Assembly (NCBI GenBank): GCA_030386875.1
Contig: CM059566.1
Coordinates: forward strand, 39,902,068 to 39,966,067
Direction of reading: 5' to 3'
DNA length: 64,000 nt
DNA from: Morinoia aosen
Taxonomy: Eukaryota > Arthropoda > Malacostraca > Amphipoda > Talitridae
Shown here in pieces: positions 56,298 to 64,000 of the stretch. Numbering within the stretch: the stretch's first letter is position 1; each line of letters starts with the position of its first letter. Both the position numbers and the translations under genes were made by a program. The notes beneath the pieces are model-generated. The model had not been told where the DNA came from. It did no database searches and worked only from the letters and a program-made list of their open reading frames with translations.

Positions 56298-57054
56298 GAG
56301 TACCAAAGCCATCAACATTTTTTCTACTTGAGCACTGGTGAAACTCGTATCACAGATACGGTCATTAAACAGCCTACGAGCGTGACAGAGGCACGGACGA
56401 ATCAACCAAGCAACAACTGGGTATTATTTTATCGTGAATTACTCATCAAAACTCTGGAATCTTCAAATGAGAGTCAATAGAGTTGTTAGAAATTCCAATT
56501 GGTCCTATAGACGACAGAAGCCGTCAAAAGAATGGCTGCACTACCTTCGATAAATACTTGAGTTCAGAAAAAGCTGAATTAAAATAATCTGTACCATCGT
56601 ACCGTGGACCGTGTAAAGGAAAAACTTGTTTGGCCACTTTATCCAGCAAAATCGATCAGATATAATTCCTGAGTGATAAATTGCCGCGGGGAAAACTGGG
56701 AAAAACATTTAACATCTGGCGTACGCTGCAACCCAGAACAAGCACGCTTCATGCTCGGCTGGAGGTTGTTTTTATTGTAATAATAATAACAGATAATAAT
56801 CATTTCCAACGAAATGTTTGCTTTTATATTCGAAGAAAATAAATTTGAATTTTTTGCCGAGACACAATTTCGCCATGAAAGAGATATTTATGGACCCACT
56901 GAATGGATATTTCTTTTCCCCACTGAGAGTTTTCATGCAACCAAGAAATAAAGAAGTCTTCATTTCCACGTAAAGTTTTCATGCTCTCCTATGAAAAATC
57001 TTCTCCATGCACTGAATGGAAATTTTTATTTCTCTTTGAAGAAGACACCATTTT
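56298..57054. other. AT-rich spacer leading into the 22-bp array
   Basis: From about 56790 words such as CACTGAATGGATATTTCTTT and CACTGAATGGAAATTTTTAT recur, probably decayed precursors of the following array. No gene is recognised. Confidence 0.45.
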
Positions 57055-57660
57055 CAAGAGAAAGCAATTCTTCATATCCAGAGGAATAAATCTTTCCTAT
57101 CCAGAGAAGCAAGTCCCTCATTTCCAAAGAAATAATTGCTTCATATCCAGAGAAATAAATCTTTCAGCCGGCATGCTAAATCCCACAGAAATAAATCCCT
57201 CATATCCAGACAAATAAACCATTCACATACAGAGAAAAATATCCATTTCCAGTAGAATAAATCCTTCATATTCAGTAAAATAAAATCTTCATTTCCAGAG
57301 AAAGAAATCTTTTATTTCCAGTGAAAGAAATAATTTTTTCCAGTGAAATAAATCCTTCATCTCCAGTAAAATAAATCCTACATCTCTAGTAAAATAAATC
57401 CTTCATATCCAGTGAAATAAATCTTTCATATCCAGTGAAATAAATCTTTCATATCCAGTGAAATAAATCTTTCATATCCAGTGAAATAAATCCTTCATAA
57501 CTAGTGAAATAAATATTTAATTTCCAGTGAATTTAACCCTTCATATACAGGAAAATAAATTCTCCATATCCAGTAAAATAAATCCTTCATTTCCAGTGAA
57601 ATAAATCCCTCATTTCCAGTGAAATAAATCCTTCATATCCAGTAAAATAAATCCTTCATT
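57055..57660 (+). repeat. 22-bp tandem array, about 26 copies
   Basis: The unit is CTTCATATCCAGTGAAATAA plus AT. The left part is degenerate (CAGAGAAATAAATC) and includes about 20 bp of foreign sequence near 57167. The centre 57400-57500 is nearly perfect. Confidence 0.95.
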
Positions 57661-57889
57661 CACGGTAAAAGAAGGCCGCCACCCCGCCGAAAGGAAGCGC
57701 GAGAGACGGACGACACAGGGACTACAGACAAACAAATAAATACAAGCGCACGTCAGCGCGAGGTGTGCAACGTTGCTCTGCTGACGCTGCGTCGCGAGCC
57801 CCAAAACTGGGAGAGTTATTGCGGGTTCTGACGTCACATTACGCTGAAAATCTCCTTCGTTACACGACGAACTGCCACCAATTCCATGA
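57661..57889. other. GC-rich islet
   Basis: Positions 57670-57835 include GAAGGCCGCCACCCCGCCGA and CTGACGCTGCGTCGCGAGCC, then TGACGTCA. Unassigned. Confidence 0.45.
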
Positions 57890-58283
57890 TTGTTAGTTGA
57901 TTATGTTGATACTCATGATGAATGTTTCTACTGTGGTCAAAAATCCTACTCAAGAAGACCGTCTACTGCGAAATGGTTAGAAGAAGTGATGAAACATTAT
58001 GTTGAGGACTGTGGTAATGGCCTAATAATGTTTCTAAAATGGAGTTTCTCAGAGGAAGGTTGAACATTTTATACCTACATTCACGCAAGACAATCCCTCC
58101 CAATGCTCGACATAGGCTGAAGGATCGGCCATATGAATGGCTTGATATCAGTGAAATAATCAGTGAAGATACATCAGAACAAGAAGGGTAGATGCAGTAA
58201 AGGCACCCAAGTTCTTTTGCTTCCGTAGCCAAGCTAACATTTACCCTAGTAAGCGTATGTTTCACAGCGTACCTAAGCTTTAG
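57890..58283 (+). pseudogene. Candidate frameshifted coding remnant, unidentified
   Basis: Three consecutive + strand open segments overlap slightly and change frame each time: 57890-58063, 58039-58191 (starting ATG) and 58188-58283. Their translations look protein-like, for example DECFYCGQKSYSRRPSTAKW, then RHRLKDRPYEWLDISEIISE, then APKFFCFRSQANIYPSKRMF. That would fit one decayed gene or transposon ORF with two frame errors. I recognise no family. Against this, a 100-codon minus-strand frame (57963-58265) covers the same bases without interruption, so either strand or neither may be the real one. Confidence 0.22.
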
Positions 58284-58346
58284 GAATCAATGGTCAAAAT
58301 ACGTACATGTATGAGGTTGTCTAACTTTCTCGCCGGAGTATTTATG

Positions 58347-58390
58347 ATTTTAGCCGCTCTAGAATAGCCTCTGTACAGGGCGGCTAAAAT
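58347..58390. repeat. 11-bp inverted repeat
   Basis: ATTTTAGCCGC (58347-58357) pairs perfectly with GCGGCTAAAAT (58380-58390) across a 22-bp loop. It could be a small hairpin or a fragment of an element end. Confidence 0.8.
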
Positions 58391-59019
58391 TATAGATGCC
58401 TCCCCCATAGATTTCTACTGAGTTTTTATTTTCATTGCGGTTTCATATATTTTAAGACCATACAAAATAAAGTAGGCAATTGAAATTTGTCAAGTGTGTC
58501 ACAAAAATTAGTGTCGCGCAGACGCTGCCCGTTAAAAAACACAGCTCAAAATGCAATTCCTTGCGGTTAATGTTTGTTCGACAACAAATACATTTACCCC
58601 ATCAATTAGATTCCAAGCTATTTATACCTACAATTTTGGCACGGAAGATCAATGAGAAGATCGCAACATCAACAAACAATGCTCTAAAAATTGTACAGAA
58701 GCTAGTAAGAACTAAGAAAATGCTTCAAAACTTGATGTATATTCCTGAAAATTATAAATTTGCCACAAGTATGGCATCATAACTACAAAAAAAAAGTACG
58801 TTACTTTTGTGCGGAGGAATTACAAATCACTCAACAAGACCGAGACGCAAGTGGAACTCAGCAGCTGCGAAAAAATTATGGCAAGAGGAACATATAAGTG
58901 TTACTTTCGAATCCCATGATTTGAATTCGTTATTTTACCTGCAGGAAAATATAAATTGGAGAAATGATGGAGAAATGATGGGGGCAAGGCAAGAAAACTA
59001 AAGGACATAATTTTTAAAT
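58391..59019. other. Spacer with unrecognised frames
   Basis: Two + frames, 58480-58782 (100 codons, Lys/Val-rich) and 58807-59001 (64 codons), are the best candidates but have no motif that I know. They lie just downstream of the candidate pseudogene and might be parts of the same remnant. Confidence 0.25.
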
Positions 59020-59700
59020 CTTGGAGTTTCATTTTATTTCACAATAAATGGTTACAATTATAGCTCAGTGGAGAAGTTTATGAAAAATAAACATCCAGAA
59101 TTTGTGTGCCATTGAAGTTCAAATGGTTTCAGAGTAATTAGACGCAATTAAAACTCAACAACGGGAAATAATTTAAAAAAAGAATAACCTCAAATTTTGT
59201 GCGCTGGACTTTCAAATGATTTCAGAACAACGACACTAAACATCAGGAAAAAGAGTCCTAACAAGAATCGAAAATTTTAATGCCATGGAATTTCAAATAA
59301 AGCCAGAACAACAACACCCAACTCGACAACGAAAAAAAAGATTTCAAATAAGAATCCAGAACTTTAATACCTTAGAGTATAAAATTATTCCATATTATTA
59401 CACGCAACTCAACAACGGAAAAAGAGTTCAAATGAGAATAGAGAATTAAATGCCCTGGAATATCAAATTATTCCATATTTTATTATTCCATATTTTATTC
59501 CATATTATATTCCATATTTTATTCCATATTATTATTACACGAAACTTATCAGCGAAAGAAGAATTCACAGAAGAATACAGAATTACAAGCAACTCATAAA
59601 CGGAAAAAGAGTTCAAATAAGAATAGAGAATTTAATACTCTGGAATATCAAATTATTCCATATTAAAACACGCAAGTCGACAACGGAAAGAGTTCCGACA
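59020..59700 (+). repeat. ~85-bp degenerate tandem repeat, about 8 copies
   Basis: Units share CAACTCAACAACGGAAAAAG-like, GTTCAAATAAGAATAGAGAA-like and CTGGAATATCAAATTATTCC-like blocks. Inside one unit TTCCATATTTTATTATTCCA has expanded into a short AT array (59466-59535). Confidence 0.82.
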
Positions 59701-60349
59701 AGAGCAAATGGAGTACACAACGCAATGAGCGCGACCCGAGCACGGCGCACATCGATCAAGCGTCGGCCAGAACGGCGGCCGCGGAACATGACAATAAGCA
59801 CGGCATAGGCAGCATCATTTGGCTAACAGCAATATGGTAAATCATGAGGTCCAAAGATGGATGCCTCGCAACACCGCTCATTACGCCACACAGACAAGAT
59901 TGTCCTAAAAAAGGAAGAAGAAGCATTGCGGTTGCGGCGTTTTGGGTGAGTTGTACTTGCTGAACAAATTGTTACCAAGAGTTGTCTTTAAGGAAACGTG
60001 CGGTCGCTGTGTTTTTGTAGGTTGTATTTACGGATTGAATTGTCAGTAACAGGTTTTCCAGGCAGTGGCAAGGTAGAGATGGAGATGCCGAGGCAATAGC
60101 TAGCATGTTAGAAGCAGGATACGCTCACTATACGGCAAAATGCTGACGCTCGTAAATTGTTGTTCTTGAAACTAGGCGAGAGCGCGAAATGGACAAAGGC
60201 AGAGGAACTTGAAGTTTTTCTCTTCGGATGAATTTCCTCAGATTATTATTTTCCATGATCCCAACTTAAAATAAATATTACATGAAACAGATTTAAAGGT
60301 ACTGACGCAGATGTATTGCTGATTTCATTTTTACTTTGCATCATACCTT
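59701..60349. other. GC-rich islet then unassigned spacer
   Basis: Positions 59725-59795 are GC-rich (CAGAACGGCGGCCGCGGAAC). The rest shows no gene, array or element end. Confidence 0.45.
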
Positions 60350-60610
60350 AGCATATTAGATAGCCCATTAGGGCTTCTGTTTTTCGAGCCCATTTTACTT
60401 CCCTCAAGTTTTTATGTCATCTTCCCTACATCTTCTTTGCCTTTTGTTCCTCTTCATTCTTAACTTGTTGACTATATGCACGGGGTATCATGTGTGGGAA
60501 CGCACCTTGTGCGGGGATTCCCCGTTTTCTACAGTTCATCCTAAAGGTTCCCTTCTCTTCGCTCTCTGAGATCGCCTGTCGTGGCTAGGAAACGTTTAAC
60601 TAATATAAAA
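60350..60610 (-). mobile_element. Dispersed ~360-bp repeat family, copy 10 (minus, diverged)
   Basis: Read on the minus strand: TTTCCTAGCCACGACAGGCG, GAATCCCCGCACAAGGTGCG, AACAAGTTAAGAATGAAGAG. The order matches the family's 5' and middle blocks, but similarity is weak. Confidence 0.5.
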
Positions 60611-60949
60611 ATAATAACAACATTTATAATCTATATTACATTAGTGTCACGTAAAACTAAAAAGCCTATTCTGATGGGAAGGTAGATCTTGCCACGGAAA
60701 AAAGTCTACAGTGTCTTCTAAAAATTCACATGTTGCGTCTCCATCAAAAGGGCAGTGTGGATAAAACGTCATTCACCATCACGAATTCCGTACAGATTCC
60801 ACGCAGGATTTACCTGAGCTATACATTTCAAAAGAGAAAGCTCAGCAGTGCGCTATTTCCAGACCGAATAATTTGGTATGAATAAATGAACATCCTTGCC
60901 ACTTTAGATGAAATCAACGACAGAAGAGCTTAGAGAAGGACAAACATAT

Positions 60950-61060
60950 ACAACTTTTGTACCCTGGAGTTTCACTTTATTCCAGCAAGTTCAACTGAAC
61001 AACGGAAGAATAGTTGAATGAACAGACCGAACTGTTGAACACTGGAATTACAATTAATTT
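60950..61060 (+). repeat. Outlying unit of the ~85-bp repeat
   Basis: ACCCTGGAGTTTCACTTTAT, GTTCAACTGAACAACGGAAG and GTTGAACACTGGAATTACAA resemble the 59020-59700 unit, about 1.3 kb away. Copy 10 lies between them. Confidence 0.6.
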
Positions 61061-61089
61061 AAATAGACGTAGCTTAGGCTATAAAAGTG

Positions 61090-61460
61090 AATTTAAGCCC
61101 TCTTAAACACAACCAAAAATTTTCCAAAAAGATGAAGGAGGAAGACACCATTTAGTATGATGTTAAGGAACGCGGAATCTATGCACAAGTCATGTTCCCT
61201 CACAAGACTCCCTTCGTAAAGAAACAGTATGTTAAGAAATAAGTTTATGAAACATGATCATAACCGAAGAAGAACGTAATAGGTGCTAAAAAAGAGGACA
61301 GTAGTGAAATGGAGAAAGAAGGTCTTTAACAAAAAGAAACCTATTTTATTTCATCTACAGGAAAGCGTATCCAACCTCTAGCTCTGGACCTCACATGTAC
61401 CCTCTGAGTGCGCTAACTCAATTACACGCAAAATTTGTATCCCTCTGAGGGGAAATACAA
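61090..61460 (+). mobile_element. Dispersed ~360-bp repeat family, copy 11
   Basis: Near full length: GATGAAGGAGGAAGACACCA, TTTAGTATGATGTTAAGGAA, CGGAATCTATGCACAAG, GAGGACAGTAGTGAAATGGA, CTCTAGCTCTGGACCTCACA and GTATCCCTCTGAGGGG. It contains an extra CATGTTCCCTCACAAGACTC segment that copy 9 shares in part, so copies 9 and 11 may form a subfamily. Confidence 0.82.
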
Positions 61461-62085
61461 AAGAAAAGAGTAACAATCACAAAATTGAATTTCACAACAA
61501 TAAGCTGACATGAAGCAGGAAATTGTATAAAAAGTATTAATGATGAAATTAAATAATCAGAAAACATTACGACATATACATCAATATTATAATCAATGTT
61601 ATCATGACATGGCCGTATTAACTTCCACGCTCACCAGAGACGATGTCAGTTGTAACACCGAGACATTTAAAAAAATATTCCTAAGCAACAAATAAAGAGA
61701 TGAGCGATAAACATGTAAATAGAAACCACAGAATTTACTTCTGTCAATGTTATGGTTATGGAACATCGCCTTATACGAACCTAAACCTAAATTTATAATA
61801 ATTACCCCGAGTCATTCATGACTTGAATACAGCATCACATTAAGTGAATGAATAAGTGGGACCAATTAAAGAATTCGTGAAACAAATCAGGTCTTCGATA
61901 AGTCCCAAGTATATAAGCCGTCATTAGTCTTTATGACGAGAAACTACGCAAATTTGGAGGCCAATTAATCTGGCACAGAATGTTAACGAGCTTGGGAACA
62001 GAGAACGTTGTACTCTGCTTCAAGTAAAAATTTTTGGACCCACATTTACAGAGCACAAACTTTCTCACAATGACACAAAAACTAA
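61461..62085. other. AT-rich unassigned spacer
   Basis: I see no gene, array or element end. Confidence 0.5.
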
Positions 62086-62430
62086 ACAAGAATCCGAGAC
62101 GTCAATCCTCCTAATGAAACAGAGCTCTAAACGCGTATGATAACAACACCAATTACCCGTCCAGCAGAAGGTAATTATCATTATTGCTTCAGGACTATGT
62201 GGATGAGGGGTATGAGCCACATAAAAGAGTCATCGCCTGTCGCTGCAAATCGCTTTACAAGAATCTGAGACTTCAAACCCCACAATAAAACAAAGTTCTA
62301 AACGCGTATGAAAATAACGCCAATTACGCCTCCACGACAAGGGTAATTATAATTCTTACTACTTCAGGACTATGAAGAGGGAGGTTATGAGCCAGATAAA
62401 AGAGTCGTCGCATGTCGCTGCGAATCGCTA
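62086..62430 (+). repeat. 171-bp tandem dimer
   Basis: Two diverged copies starting at 62086 and 62257 share ACAAGAATCYGAGACKTCAA, TCTAAACGCGTATGA, GGTAATTATNATT, TCAGGACTATG and ATAAAAGAGTCRTCGCMTGT. The length is in the range of satellite monomers, but only two copies are present. Confidence 0.9.
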
Positions 62431-62859
62431 TCGGTAGTATGGAGTCATTAAAGACCGGCGGGCTCAGCTTTGATCTTAAGCGCAGAAGCGACCCAAGACA
62501 CACAGCGAAGTCTCCTATCTAGAGCAGTATTTTGAACCTATCTACGTAGTGGTAGCGGTGCAGCTAGCGGCACTAGTGAGCCGACTTGGTTATGTTACCG
62601 TGATGTGCCAAGTTCAGGAGTTTTTAATACAATTTGGGCATAAAAGCAGTTAGCATCAAGCAACTTTATGTAATTTGTTAATGAATTGAAAGAAATCACC
62701 ACAAATCTTTGGTCCATGTATGAATAATGTTAGTATTGTGGAACGATTGAGGAAATTCACAAACGCACATGTTTAGTAAAGTAAAACTAGAAAGAGGAAC
62801 TAAGCTTCGACACACCATTTTGCAAACGAATTGGATACGAGTAGGCATAACTGAGAGAA

Positions 62860-63210
62860 GGCTAAAATGCGAACGACTGTGCGAGATAGGTTCGAGTGTA
62901 AATAGATTTTCCTGAGGTTTGAATGCAGAATAAACGCAAGCTAAATCTCAATAAACGCAGGCTGAGTCTCGATAAACGCAAGCCGAGTCTCGATAAACGG
63001 CAGCTGAATCACGATAAGCGCAAGCTAAATCTCGATAAACGGAACCTGAGTCTCGATAAACGCGAGCTGAGTCTCGATAAACCCAAATTCAGTCTCGATA
63101 AACGCAAGATGAGTCTCGAAATACAAACGACTGTGCGAGAGTGGTTAGCATTCAGTTAGATGCTCGTGAAGTTTGAATGCAAAGTAAATGGAAGCTGAGT
63201 CTCGAAGGTG
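62860..63210 (+). repeat. 21-bp array (9 copies) inside a split larger repeat
   Basis: The core 62929-63120 is built on AGTCTCGATAAACGCAAGCT. On its left, ACGACTGTGCGAGATAGGTT then GTTTGAATGCAGAATAAACG. On its right the same words return (ACGACTGTGCGAGAGTGGTT, GTTTGAATGCAAAGTAAATG). The array therefore lies between two copies of one flanking unit. Confidence 0.92.
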
Positions 63211-63692
63211 GCATAACAGCAAAGTAACGATCACTTAACTGAAACAAGCTGACGAATGCGTCAAGGACAATGGCCGTAGTCTCTTTATCGCGCTACGCTA
63301 TGTGATCGGCTGATCGAATTCAATAAACGGGCGGCGCCTTGATTTGATTGTTCAATTTCAAGATCGTATATAGCATTCAAAAGCCAACTTATAACCTGTG
63401 TCGCATGTTAGGCACAAACGATATTTGTCTCTTTTTACTCTAGAGACAAAAAAAAAACCTGCGAAAGACCAAAAAATAAAATAGAATACCACTTCCTCCG
63501 AAGAAAAATGAATTATATATGGCCTGTTGTGTATTTTTGTTGTGAAACGTTTTTTCTAGCACAGATACAACGAACCTTACAAATCCGACGAGGAATCTAA
63601 GGTTCAAGCAATGAAAATCAAAGTTCAATTTCCGGAAATATCTTCGCTGACTGATAGTTCTTGCTAAAGTTACATTAATCATAACATCGTCA
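63211..63692. other. Unassigned spacer
   Basis: No feature is seen. A minus frame at 63440-63682 is unrecognised. Confidence 0.5.
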
Positions 63693-64000
63693 TCAGAGCA
63701 TTCAAAGTCGCAGTCGCATCAGAGCATTCAAAGTCGCATCAGAGCATTCAAAGTTGCATCAGAGCATTCAAAGTCGCATCAGAGCATTAAAAGTTGCATC
63801 AGAGCATTCAAAGTCACATCAGAGCATTCAGTGGCGCATCAGAGCATTCAAAGGCGCATCAGAGCATTCAAAGGCGCACCAGAGCATTCAAAGGCGCATC
63901 AGAGCATTCAAAGGCGCATCAGAGCATTCAAAGTCGCATCAGAGCATTCAAAGGCGCATCAGAGCATTCAAAGGCGCATCAGAGCATTCAAAGGCGCATC
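63693..64000 (+). repeat. 20-bp tandem array running off the window end
   Basis: The unit is CATCAGAGCATTCAAAGTCG with GGCG, GTTG and GTCA variants, about 15 copies. The first copy has a 6-bp GTCGCA insertion. Truncated by the window, so its true length is unknown. Confidence 0.96.

Noticed and set aside
1-64000. tRNA, 5S rRNA or snRNA genes
   Set aside because: I looked for GGTTCGAATCC-type B boxes with paired acceptor stems and saw none. A covariance-model search would be decisive.

Overview
This looks like a stretch of animal nuclear genome, most plausibly from an insect or another arthropod. It has no compact gene order and no ribosome-binding sites. It is AT-rich between repeats, carries several classes of eukaryotic transposon, and has an LTR retrotransposon whose primer-binding site matches the 3' end of an animal tRNA-Leu. 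I cannot name the species. I found no intact, recognisable protein-coding gene, tRNA, rRNA or CRISPR array.

The dominant content is tandem repetition. Roughly 45 separate, mostly unrelated minisatellite arrays (units about 15 to 85 bp) together cover about 30 kb of the 64 kb. The largest are a 42-bp array (14169-18451), a 23/21-bp array (33189-35012), a 28-bp array (37071-39264), a 30-bp array (42025-44453) and a 16-bp array (45366-49619). The long open frames in the window (for example 1467 codons at 14146-18549, or about 900 codons on the minus strand across 46.9-49.8 kb) are by-products of these arrays. The units lack stop codons in several frames at once, on both strands.

Between the arrays lie mobile elements. 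These are a non-autonomous LTR retrotransposon with almost identical 1078-bp LTRs (20648-25733), a hAT-like element that contains its own 30-bp minisatellite (18511-19118), a TA-flanked Tc1/mariner/pogo-type MITE (52797-53011), a MITE with perfect 25-bp inverted repeats (56025-56297), a possible second hAT-like element (about 55515-55704) and a palindromic-core dispersed repeat (30085-30430 and 50471-50690). A dispersed family of about 360 bp has about eleven copies in the window.

Layout: 0-13 kb holds dispersed-family copies and about a dozen small arrays. 13.5-20.5 kb holds the seed repeat and body of the 42-bp array, then the hAT-like element and the 21-bp array. 20.6-25.7 kb is the LTR element. 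26-33 kb holds small arrays. 33-50 kb is almost continuous large arrays. 50-58 kb holds mid-size arrays with MITEs. 58-64 kb is degenerate arrays and low-complexity sequence. Two-copy, few-copy, homogeneous and decayed arrays lie side by side, so the window reads as a series of stages in minisatellite birth and decay. There is no gene pathway to describe.
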